Shown in pieces: positions 25,776 through 33,351 of a stretch of 64,000 nt of DNA. The notes below the pieces were generated by a model. That model did not search any database and had not been told where the DNA came from. It saw only the letters and a list, made by a program, of their open reading frames with translations. How positions within the stretch are numbered: the stretch's first letter is position 1; the number at the start of each line of letters is the position of its first letter. Location: positions 1-64,000 of the forward strand of contig NZ_BMVV01000028.1 in assembly GCF_014650895.1 (NCBI RefSeq). Reading direction: 5' to 3'. The position numbers were made by a program, and so were the translations under genes. The stretch is from Streptomyces omiyaensis. Its GTDB lineage: Bacteria > Actinomycetota > Actinomycetes > Streptomycetales > Streptomycetaceae.

Positions 25776-26384
25776 GTGTTCACCGGAATCGTCGAAGAGC
25801 TGGGCGAGGTCGTCGCCGTCGAGCAGCTGCAGGACGCCTCGCGCTTCCGCCTCCGCGGCCCCCTGGTCACCGAGGGCGCCCGCCACGGCGACTCGATCGC
25901 CGTCAACGGCGTCTGTCTGACAGTGGTCGAGACCGGTGACGGCGAGTTCACCGCCGACGTCATGGCCGAGACGCTCCTGAGGTCCTCCCTCGGAGCCCTG
26001 GAGCCCGGCTCCCGGGTCAACCTGGAGCGCCCCATGGCCGTCGGCGGCCGGCTCGGCGGCCACATCGTCCAGGGCCACGTGGACGGCACCGGCACGATCC
26101 TGGAGCGGACCCCGTCCGAGCACTGGGAGATCGTCAAGGTCGGCCTCCCCGCGCAGCTCGCCCGCTACGTCGTCGAGAAGGGCTCGATCACGGTCGACGG
26201 CGTCAGCCTCACCGTGGTCCGGGTCGGCGACGACTGGTTCACCATCAGCCTCATCCCCACCACGCTCGCCCTGACCACGCTGGGCCACAAGGAGCCCGGC
26301 GCCCCGGTCAACCTCGAGGTGGACGTCATCGCCAAGTACGTCGAGCGGCTGCTCGGCCCGAACGCACGGGAGAACGTCAAGTGA
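25776..26384 (+). CDS. ribE: Riboflavin synthase alpha chain
   Basis: A 202-residue enzyme that dismutates two 6,7-dimethyl-8-ribityllumazines to riboflavin. It shows the two homologous lumazine-binding halves: FTGIVEELGEVVAVEQ, GDSIAVNGVCLTVVE and MAETLLRSSLG, then GHIVQGHVDGTGTI, GSITVDGVSLTVV and LIPTTLALTTLG. GTG 25776 follows the RibD remnant after a 2-base gap. The stop overlaps the ribM start as GTGA. The length is typical. Confidence 0.96.
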   Translation: MFTGIVEELGEVVAVEQLQDASRFRLRGPLVTEGARHGDSIAVNGVCLTVVETGDGEFTADVMAETLLRSSLGALEPGSRVNLERPMAVGGRLGGHIVQGHVDGTGTILERTPSEHWEIVKVGLPAQLARYVVEKGSITVDGVSLTVVRVGDDWFTISLIPTTLALTTLGHKEPGAPVNLEVDVIAKYVERLLGPNARENVK

Positions 26385-27025
26385 ACTGGCTCAACTCCGA
26401 GGCGTTCGCCGTCTTCGGCCAGCACATCATGTGGTCCGACATGATCGGCAACACCATCGGCCTGGTGGCCCTGGCCCTCGGCTGGCGCCGCTCGATCCTC
26501 ACCTGGCCCGCCCAGCTCCTCTCCGGCCTGATCCTGGTCGGCGCCTACGCCTCCGCGCACCTCGCCGGCGGCGTCGGCAAGCAGCTCCTCGTCATCGGCG
26601 TCGCCGGCTGGGGCTGGTGGCAGTGGAACCGCTGGAAGCGGCAGTCCGTGTTGAGCGGGGACGGCTCCATCGCCGTCCGCTTCGCCACCTGGAAGGAGCG
26701 CGGCCTCCTCGCGGGCGGCGCCGTCCTCGGCACCCTCGCGGTCGGCGGCCTCTTCACCCTCTACCCGTCGCTCTCCTGGAGCCCGTGGGCCGACGCGTAC
26801 ATCTTCGTCGGCACCCTCGTCGCGATGGTCGCCCAGGCCCGGGGCCTGGTCGAGTTCTGGTTCGCCTGGCTCCTCGTCGACCTCGTCGGCGTCCCGCTCG
26901 CCTTCAGCAGCGGCCTCGCCTTCTCCGGCCTGGTCTACGTCGTCTACTTCGCCCTCGTCCTGTGGGGCATGCGCGACTGGTGGCTCCGGTCCCGCACCCC
27001 CGTCCTCGAAGGAGTCCCCGCGTGA
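26381..27025 (+). CDS. ribM: Riboflavin transporter RibM (PnuC family)
   Basis: A 214-residue membrane protein with about six to seven hydrophobic segments and the PnuC-like aromatic motif (GVAGWGWWQWNRWKR, residues about 70-84). The position between ribE and ribBA matches the ribM gene of the S. davawensis operon, whose product imports riboflavin. It starts at GTG 26381 overlapping ribE, and its stop overlaps the ribBA start, so the three are translationally coupled. Confidence 0.92.
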   Translation: MNWLNSEAFAVFGQHIMWSDMIGNTIGLVALALGWRRSILTWPAQLLSGLILVGAYASAHLAGGVGKQLLVIGVAGWGWWQWNRWKRQSVLSGDGSIAVRFATWKERGLLAGGAVLGTLAVGGLFTLYPSLSWSPWADAYIFVGTLVAMVAQARGLVEFWFAWLLVDLVGVPLAFSSGLAFSGLVYVVYFALVLWGMRDWWLRSRTPVLEGVPA

Positions 27026-28302
27026 ACACCGTGCCGTCCGTCTGGGACACCGAGGACCTCGCCCTCGACCCCGTCGAGCAGGCGATCCGCGACATCGCCG
27101 CGGGCCGCCCCGTCGTCGTCGTCGACGACGAGGACCGCGAGAACGAGGGCGACCTCGTCATCGCCGCGGAGAAGGCCACCCCCGAGGTCGTCGCCTTCAT
27201 GATGAGCGAGTGCCGCGGCCTGATCTGCGCCCCCATGGAGCACGACGAGCTGGAACGGCTCGACCTCCCGCAGATGGTCCAGCACAACACCGAGTCGATG
27301 CGGACCGCCTTCACCGTCTCCGTCGACGCCGGCCCGGAGCACGGCGTGACCACCGGCATCTCCGCCGCCGACCGCGCCACCACCCTCCGGATGCTGGCGA
27401 GCGGGCGCCACGAGCCCTCCGACTTCGTCCGCCCCGGTCACGTCTTCCCGCTGCGGGCCCGCGAGGGCGGCGTCCTGGCCCGCCCCGGCCACACCGAGGC
27501 CGCCGTCGACCTCGCCCGCCTCGCGGGCCTGCGCCCGGCCGGCGCGATCGTCGAGATCGCCGGCGAGGACGGCGTGATGCTCCGGCTGCCCGAACTCGTC
27601 CCCTTCGCCCGCAAGCACGGCCTGACGATCATCTCCATCGAGGACCTGATCGCCTACCGCCGCTCCGCCGAGCCCACCGTCCGCCGCGAGGCCGAGGTCC
27701 ACCTCCCGACCGCCCACGGCGACTTCACCGCCTACGGCTACCGCTCCACCGTCGACGGCGTCGAGCACGTCGCCCTCGTCCACGGCGAGATCGGCGACGG
27801 CGAGGACGTCCTCGTCCGGGTCCACTCCGAGTGCCTCACCGGCGACATCTTCCACTCGCTGCGCTGCGACTGCGGCCCCCAGCTCCAGGCCTCCATGGAG
27901 CGCATCCAGGAGGCGGGCCGCGGCGTCGTCGTCTACCTCCGCGGCCACGAGGGACGCGGCATCGGCCTCCTCTCCAAGCTGCGCGCGTACGAGCTCCAGG
28001 AGCGCGGCCGCGACACCCTCGACGCCAACCTGGAACTCGGCCTCCCCGCCGACGCCCGCGACTACGCGGCGGGCGCGCGGATGCTGGCCGACCTCGGGGT
28101 CCGCAGCCTCCGGCTGATGACCAACAACCCCGACAAGATCGACGCCCTCACCCGCCACGGCCTCGCCGTCGAGGGCCGCGAGCCGATGCCCGTCACGGCC
28201 GGCGAGCACAACCTCCGCTACCTGCGCACCAAGCGGGACCGGATGGGCCACGACCTGCCCTGGCTGGACGGCTCCCCGGCCCCCACCTGCGGCAACCAGT
28301 AA
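27022..28302 (+). CDS. ribBA: Bifunctional DHBP synthase / GTP cyclohydrolase II
   Basis: A 426-residue fusion enzyme supplying both precursors of lumazine. The N-terminal half (to about 205) is 3,4-dihydroxy-2-butanone 4-phosphate synthase (VVVDDEDRENEGDLVIAAE, HNTESMRTAFTVSVDA, RPGHTEAAVDLARLAG). The C-terminal half is GTP cyclohydrolase II with the zinc cysteines in SECLTGDIFHSLRCDCGPQ and the RGHEGRGIGL arginine motif. GTG 27022 overlaps the ribM stop. ribH follows after 30 bases. Confidence 0.96.
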   Translation: MNTVPSVWDTEDLALDPVEQAIRDIAAGRPVVVVDDEDRENEGDLVIAAEKATPEVVAFMMSECRGLICAPMEHDELERLDLPQMVQHNTESMRTAFTVSVDAGPEHGVTTGISAADRATTLRMLASGRHEPSDFVRPGHVFPLRAREGGVLARPGHTEAAVDLARLAGLRPAGAIVEIAGEDGVMLRLPELVPFARKHGLTIISIEDLIAYRRSAEPTVRREAEVHLPTAHGDFTAYGYRSTVDGVEHVALVHGEIGDGEDVLVRVHSECLTGDIFHSLRCDCGPQLQASMERIQEAGRGVVVYLRGHEGRGIGLLSKLRAYELQERGRDTLDANLELGLPADARDYAAGARMLADLGVRSLRLMTNNPDKIDALTRHGLAVEGREPMPVTAGEHNLRYLRTKRDRMGHDLPWLDGSPAPTCGNQ

Positions 28303-28332
28303 CCACCCCACGTACGACCGGCAAGGAGAACC

Positions 28333-28830
28333 ATGAGCGGCAAGGGCGCACCCGTCCTCAGCGTGAAGAACTGCGGCGACCTGCGGGTCGCGGTCGTCGC
28401 GGCCCAGTGGCACGAGAAGATCATGGACGGCCTGGTGGACGGCGCCCTGCGCGCCCTGTCCGAACTCGGCATCGACGAGCCCACCCTGCTCCGCGTCCCG
28501 GGCAGCTTCGAACTGCCCGTCGTGGCCAAGGTGCTCGCGGAGCGCGGCTACGACGCGATCGTCGCCCTCGGCGTGGTCATCCGCGGCGGCACCCCCCACT
28601 TCGACTACGTGTGCCAGGGCGTCACCCAGGGCCTGGTGCAGGTGTCGATCGACACCGGAGTGCCCGTCGGCTTCGGCGTGCTGACCTGCGACAACGAGGA
28701 GCAGGCGCTGGACCGCGCCGGCCTGGAGGGATCGAACGAGGACAAGGGGCACGAAGCGGTCACCGCGGCCGTCGCCACCGCCACCATCCTCCGGACGGTC
28801 AGCGAGCCCTGGCGCACGTCCACGGAGTGA
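28333..28830 (+). CDS. ribH: 6,7-dimethyl-8-ribityllumazine synthase
   Basis: A 165-residue icosahedral enzyme condensing DHBP with the ribitylaminopyrimidine. Motifs are VVAAQWHEKIMDGLVDGAL, RVPGSFELPVVAKVL, VALGVVIRGGTPHFDYVC and FGVLTCDNEEQALDRAGL. A GGCAAGGAG site precedes ATG 28333. It ends the rib block; hisE starts 46 bases later. Confidence 0.96.
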   Translation: MSGKGAPVLSVKNCGDLRVAVVAAQWHEKIMDGLVDGALRALSELGIDEPTLLRVPGSFELPVVAKVLAERGYDAIVALGVVIRGGTPHFDYVCQGVTQGLVQVSIDTGVPVGFGVLTCDNEEQALDRAGLEGSNEDKGHEAVTAAVATATILRTVSEPWRTSTE

Positions 28831-28876
28831 ACCCTGGCGACGTGGCCCCCGGGCGAACCCGTACCCTAAGGACATC

Positions 28877-29158
28877 ATGGCGAACGAAACCCGGAAGAGC
28901 TTCGAAGAGCTCTTCACCGAGCTCAAGCTGAAGGCCGAGACCGGCGACCCGGCGACCTCCCGCACCGCGGAGCTGGTCGGCAAGGGCGTCCATGCCATCG
29001 GCAAGAAGGTCGTCGAGGAAGCCGCCGAGGTCTGGATGGCCGCCGAGTACGAGGGCAAGGAAGCGGCCGCCGAGGAGATCTCGCAGCTGCTCTACCACGT
29101 CCAGGTGATGATGGTCGCCCGCGGGATCTCCCTCGACGACGTCTACGCCCACCTCTGA
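28877..29158 (+). CDS. hisE: Phosphoribosyl-ATP pyrophosphohydrolase
   Basis: A 93-residue all-alpha NTP-PPase of histidine biosynthesis (second step), separate from HisI as usual in actinobacteria. It carries SFEELFTELKLKAETGDPAT and the metal motif EEAAEVWMAAEYE near the middle. A TACCCT -10-like box is 19 bases before the ATG, so it may have its own start site inside the rib-his stretch. hisG follows after 50 bases. Confidence 0.95.
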   Translation: MANETRKSFEELFTELKLKAETGDPATSRTAELVGKGVHAIGKKVVEEAAEVWMAAEYEGKEAAAEEISQLLYHVQVMMVARGISLDDVYAHL

Positions 29159-29208
29159 GCACCCACCCCCCGTTTCCCCACCACTCCCAGGCAAAGGAAG
29201 CCCACCCC

Positions 29209-30057
29209 ATGCTGCGCATCGCCGTCCCCAACAAGGGTTCCCTCTCCGGACCTGCGTCGGCCATGCTCCATGAGGCCGGGTACCGCCAGCGCAAGGAGTC
29301 CAAGGAACTGGTGGTCATCGACCCCGACAACGAGGTCGAGTTCTTCTACCTGCGGCCGAAGGACATCGCGATCTACGTGGCGTCCGGGAAGCTGGACATC
29401 GGCATCACCGGCCGTGACCTGCTCCTGGACTCCGGCGCCGGCGCCGAGGAGATCCTGGCGCTGAACTTCGGCCGCTCCACCTTCCGCTACGCCACCCGCC
29501 CGGGCACCGCCGCGGGCCCGGAGGACTTCGGCGGCATGACGATCGCCACCTCCTACGAGGGCATCGTCGCCAAGCACCTCGCCGACCAGGGCATCGACGC
29601 CTCCGTCGTGCACCTGGACGGCGCCGTCGAGACCGCGATCCAGCTGGGCGTCGCCCAGATCATCGCCGACGTCGTCGAGACCGGCACCAGCCTGCGCAAC
29701 GCCGGCCTGGAGGTCATCGGCGAGCCGATCCTCAAGTCCGAGGCGATCGTCATCCGCCGCCACGGCGCCGGGGAGGAGAGCCCGCAGGTCCAGCAGTTCC
29801 TGCGCCGCCTCCAGGGCGTCCTGGTCGCCCGCAGCTACGTGATGATGGACTACGACTGCCGCGCCGAGCACCTGGAGCAGGCCGTCGCCCTCACCCCGGG
29901 CCTGGAGTCGCCGACCGTCTCCCCGCTGCACAACGAGGGCTGGGTCGCCGTCCGCGCCATGGTCCCCGCCAAGGACGCGCAGCGGATCATGGACGACCTG
30001 TACGAGCTGGGCGCCCGCGCGATCCTCACCACCGCGATCCACGCCTGCCGCCTCTGA
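29209..30057 (+). CDS. hisG: ATP phosphoribosyltransferase
   Basis: A 282-residue long-form HisG, the first and feedback-inhibited enzyme of histidine synthesis. The N-terminal LRIAVPNKGSLSGPASAML and GITGRDLLLDSG belong to the catalytic domains. The DxVETGTSLRNAGLEVIGEP motif binds PRPP. Residues about 210-282 form the C-terminal regulatory domain that binds histidine (SPTVSPLHNEGWVAVRAMVP). An AAAGGAAG site precedes the ATG. Confidence 0.96.
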   Translation: MLRIAVPNKGSLSGPASAMLHEAGYRQRKESKELVVIDPDNEVEFFYLRPKDIAIYVASGKLDIGITGRDLLLDSGAGAEEILALNFGRSTFRYATRPGTAAGPEDFGGMTIATSYEGIVAKHLADQGIDASVVHLDGAVETAIQLGVAQIIADVVETGTSLRNAGLEVIGEPILKSEAIVIRRHGAGEESPQVQQFLRRLQGVLVARSYVMMDYDCRAEHLEQAVALTPGLESPTVSPLHNEGWVAVRAMVPAKDAQRIMDDLYELGARAILTTAIHACRL

Positions 30058-30103
30058 CGGCACCCCGGCCCCACGCACCACCCCCAGGCACCGAGGAACC
30101 CCG

Positions 30104-30556
30104 ATGTCCGAGCCGCTCACGCCCGCCCTCCCGGTCACCTTCCGGCCGGGCCGCACCCGCGCCGTCCTGCTGACGGTGGGCGTCGCCATGTTCGCGGCGC
30201 TCAGCGCCGTGGCCCTGATGCTGGAGCGGCTCGGACCGGGGGAGCGGGTCAGCTTCGTCTTCACCGCCGCCCTCTTCCTCGGCGTCCTCGTCATGCTGAG
30301 CCGCCCCAAGGTCGTCGCCGACAGCGAGGGCGTCACGGTCGTCAACATCACCCGCACCCGCCGCCTGGCCTGGGCGGAGATCCTCCGCGTCAACCTGCGT
30401 CCCGGCGACCCGTGGGTCTTCCTCGACCTCAGCGACGGCACCAGCCTGCCCGCCCTGGGCATCCAGCCGGGCATCGCCAGGGAGGCCGCGATCCGCGACG
30501 CCCGCGCCCTGCGGGCCCTCGCCGACAGCCGCGGCACCGGCGCCGAGACGGCCTGA
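30104..30556 (+). CDS. PH-domain membrane protein
   Basis: A 150-residue protein with two transmembrane segments (about residues 20-42 and 50-66) followed by a small beta-rich PH-like domain (ADSEGVTVVNITRTRRLAWA, WVFLDLSDGTSLPALGIQ). It follows hisG by 46 bases and probably shares its transcript, ending at the hairpin 30648-30678. Homologues are widespread in streptomycetes next to hisG; the role is unknown. Confidence 0.82.
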   Translation: MSEPLTPALPVTFRPGRTRAVLLTVGVAMFAALSAVALMLERLGPGERVSFVFTAALFLGVLVMLSRPKVVADSEGVTVVNITRTRRLAWAEILRVNLRPGDPWVFLDLSDGTSLPALGIQPGIAREAAIRDARALRALADSRGTGAETA

Positions 30557-30647
30557 CCCCCGACGCCGGGAGGCCGGGGGCGGCCCCGGGCCGTCCCCCA
30601 TCCGGGGCGTCCCCCCTGCCGCGCGGGGCGTCCGCGTGACTACTCTG

Positions 30648-30678
30648 GAGGCGGTGGTGCCGAGCGCACCACCGCCTC
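30648..30678 (+). terminator. Hairpin after the hisG-PH unit
   Basis: A perfect 13-bp stem (30648-30660 with 30666-30678) closes on a 5-base loop. It stands 92 bases after the PH-domain gene and 126 before the next gene. Confidence 0.65.
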
Positions 30679-30803
30679 GCGTGTGCAGGGCCGCCGCCGG
30701 CGGCCGGCGAGGCCACCCTTCGACCCGAGGAGTGACTCCCTCCGGCAATGGACGGATCGTCCGGTAGTACCTGCGCCGCCCCCTCGCCCTCCGAGGCGGC
30801 GGC

Positions 30804-32141
30804 ATGATCGTCTCCCTGCTGCTCCTCCTGGCAGCCTTCCTCCTCATCCTCGCCAACGGCTTCTTCGTCGCCGCCGAGTTCGGTCTCGTGACCGTCGAGC
30901 GCGCGGAGGCCGAGCGGGCCGCGGCCGCCGGTGACCGGCGCGCCCGTACCGTCGTCTCGGCGCTGCGCGAGCTCTCCTTCCAGCTCTCCGGGACCCAGCT
31001 CGGCATCACCCTCACCTCGCTCGTCGTCGGCATGCTCGCCGAGCCCGCGCTCGCCTCGCTGCTGCGCGCCCCGCTGACCGCCACCGGGCTGGCCCCGGGC
31101 GCCGTCTCCGCGGTCGCCGTGGTGATCGGCATGCTGCTCGCCTCGGGCCTCCAGATGGTCGTCGGCGAACTGGTCCCCAAGAACTGGGCGGTCTCCCGGC
31201 CGCTCCAGGTCGCCCGCTTCGTGGCCGCCCCGCAGCGCCGCTTCTCCGCCGTCTTCCGGCCGGTGATCGCCCTGCTCAACCGGGTGGCGAACGGACTCGT
31301 CCGCTCGATGGGCGTCGAGCCCACCGACGAGCTGGACTCGGCCCGCACCCCCGGCGAGCTGGAATCGCTCGCCCGGCACTCGGCCCGCGCCGGCGCCCTC
31401 GAACAGGACACCGCCGACCTCTTCGTACGGACCCTGTCCCTCGGCGGTCTCACCGCCGAGCAGGTCATGACCCCGCGCGTGAAGGTCAGCGCCCTCCAGT
31501 GGGACGCCACCGCGGCCGACGTCCTCAACCTCACCCGTGCCACCGGCCTCTCGCGCTTCCCCGTCTACCGGGACCGCATCGACGAGGTCGTCGGCATGGT
31601 CCACCTCAAGGACGCGCTCGCCGTCGCCCCCGACGCCCGCCCCCGGACCTCCGTCGGGCGGATCGCCCTCCCGCCGCTCCTCGTCCCCGAGACGCTGCCC
31701 GTCCGGACCCTGCTGGAGCGGTTGCGCCGCGAACAGCCGATCGCCGTCGTCGTCGACGAGTACGGCGGCACGGCCGGCGTGGTCACCCTGGAGGACATCG
31801 TCGAGGAGCTCGTCGGCGAGGTCCGCGACGAGCACGACACCGCCGCCGACGCCCGCCCCGAACTGGCCGCCGCCCCCGCGGAGGACGGCCGCCCCGCCTG
31901 GGAGGCCGACGGCTCCTGCCGGGTCCACACCCTGCGCCGGATAGGCCTCGACGTGCCGGACGGCCCCTACGAGACCGTCGCCGGGCTCGTCGCGGACCTC
32001 CTCGGCCGGATCCCGGCCCCCGGGGACCGGGCCGAACTCCCCGGCTGGCGGCTCTCGGTGCGCCGGGTCGACCGCTTCCGGGCCGAGCGGGTCCGGATCG
32101 TCCGCACCGCCCCGGTGCCGATGGCGGAGGCGGCCCGGTGA
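30804..32141 (+). CDS. CNNM/CorC-type membrane protein with CBS pair (hemolysin family)
   Basis: A 445-residue protein. The N-terminal DUF21 membrane domain has four hydrophobic segments (residues about 1-190: ANGFFVAAEFGLVTVERAEA, VVGELVPKNWAVS). Two CBS domains (about 205-330: EQVMTPRVKVSALQWDATAA, VVDEYGGTAGVVTLEDIVEE) precede a CorC/HlyC C-terminal domain (about 350-435). CNNM/CorC proteins export or sense Mg2+; the hemolysin label is historical. It overlaps the next, related gene by four bases. Confidence 0.9.
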   Translation: MIVSLLLLLAAFLLILANGFFVAAEFGLVTVERAEAERAAAAGDRRARTVVSALRELSFQLSGTQLGITLTSLVVGMLAEPALASLLRAPLTATGLAPGAVSAVAVVIGMLLASGLQMVVGELVPKNWAVSRPLQVARFVAAPQRRFSAVFRPVIALLNRVANGLVRSMGVEPTDELDSARTPGELESLARHSARAGALEQDTADLFVRTLSLGGLTAEQVMTPRVKVSALQWDATAADVLNLTRATGLSRFPVYRDRIDEVVGMVHLKDALAVAPDARPRTSVGRIALPPLLVPETLPVRTLLERLRREQPIAVVVDEYGGTAGVVTLEDIVEELVGEVRDEHDTAADARPELAAAPAEDGRPAWEADGSCRVHTLRRIGLDVPDGPYETVAGLVADLLGRIPAPGDRAELPGWRLSVRRVDRFRAERVRIVRTAPVPMAEAAR

Positions 32142-33184
32142 GCACCCTGCAACTCCTCCTCGCGCTGTTCCTCGTCCTGGCCAACGGCTTCTTCGTCGGT
32201 GCCGAGTTCGCGCTGGTCTCGGTCCGCCGCAGCCAGATCGAGCCGATCGGCGGCGTCCGGGCCGCGCAGGTGCTGTACGGCCTGGAGAACCTGCCCCGGA
32301 TGATGGCCGCCGCCCAGTTCGGCATCACCGTCTGCTCGCTGACCCTCGGCGCGGTCGCCGAGCCGACCGTCGCCCGCCTCCTCGAACCGGCCTTCCACGC
32401 CGTCGGCGTCCCGGCCGGGCTCATCCACCCGCTCGGCTACGTGATCGCCCTCGCGGTGGTCGTCTTCCTCCACCTCGTCATCGGCGAGATGGTCCCGAAG
32501 AACCTCGCGATGGCGGCGCCCGAGCGGACCGCGCTCCGGCTCGCCCCCGCGCTGGTCGGCTTCGCCCGGCTCTGCCGGCCCGTGACGACCGCCCTCGGCG
32601 CCTGTGCGCGGCTGGTCCTGCGGGCCTTCGGGGTCGAGCCGAAGGACGAGGTCGAGGCCGTCTTCACCAGCGCGCAGCTGGGCCGCCTCGTCGAGGACGC
32701 CGGGCAGGCCGGACTGCTCGACCCGGCCGAGCAGGAGCGCCTGGAGGACGCCCTGGAGCTGGGCAGCCGCCCGGTCACCGACGTCCTCATCCCGGCCTCG
32801 GCGCTGGTCACCGTCTCCCCGTCGGCCACCCCGGGGGCGATCGAGGAGCTGACCGTGCGGACCGGCTACTCCCGTTTCCCGGTCCGTGCCGAGGGCCCGC
32901 AGGCGGTCTTCCTGGGCTTCGTGCACGTGAAGGACGTCCTCGACCTGGAGGAGCGGGAGCGCGCGGTGCCGCGGCAGCTGTGGCGCCCGATGGCGACGCT
33001 CCGCGCCGAGCTGCCGCTCGACGACGCCCTCACCCTGATGCGCCGGGCCGCGACCCACCTGGCACAGGTCGCCGACGCCTCCGGCCGGATCCTCGGCCTC
33101 GTCGCCCTGGAGGACGTCCTGGAGACGCTGGTGGGCGAGGTCCGCGACCCCGCCCACCGGCTGCGCCCGGCGCCGGCGGCCTAG
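32138..33184 (+). CDS. CNNM/CorC-type membrane protein lacking the CorC domain
   Basis: A 348-residue paralogue of the previous product. It has a DUF21 membrane part (ANGFFVGAEFALVSVRRSQI, VIGEMVPKNLAMAAPERTAL) and a CBS pair (about 205-330: TDVLIPASALVTVSPSATPG, LGLVALEDVLETLVGEVRD). It stops right after the second CBS, without the C-terminal CorC/HlyC domain present in its neighbour. GTG 32138 overlaps the upstream stop (GTGA), so the two are made together and may form a heterodimer. The following 167 bases hold no feature I recognise. Confidence 0.9.
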   Translation: MSTLQLLLALFLVLANGFFVGAEFALVSVRRSQIEPIGGVRAAQVLYGLENLPRMMAAAQFGITVCSLTLGAVAEPTVARLLEPAFHAVGVPAGLIHPLGYVIALAVVVFLHLVIGEMVPKNLAMAAPERTALRLAPALVGFARLCRPVTTALGACARLVLRAFGVEPKDEVEAVFTSAQLGRLVEDAGQAGLLDPAEQERLEDALELGSRPVTDVLIPASALVTVSPSATPGAIEELTVRTGYSRFPVRAEGPQAVFLGFVHVKDVLDLEERERAVPRQLWRPMATLRAELPLDDALTLMRRAATHLAQVADASGRILGLVALEDVLETLVGEVRDPAHRLRPAPAA

Positions 33185-33351
33185 GCCGTCCTCTTCGGGT
33201 CGTGCCGGGCGGCGCGCGTCGTCCGGTGCCGTGCGTCGCAAGGCGGAGGGGCGCCCGTGTGGACGTACCCGGGCGTCCCGACCGCGCGCCGAGGTGCGGT
33301 GCCGGGCGGCGCGGGCCGGGCAGGGTCCGGAAGGGACGGCCTGGGAGAGGA

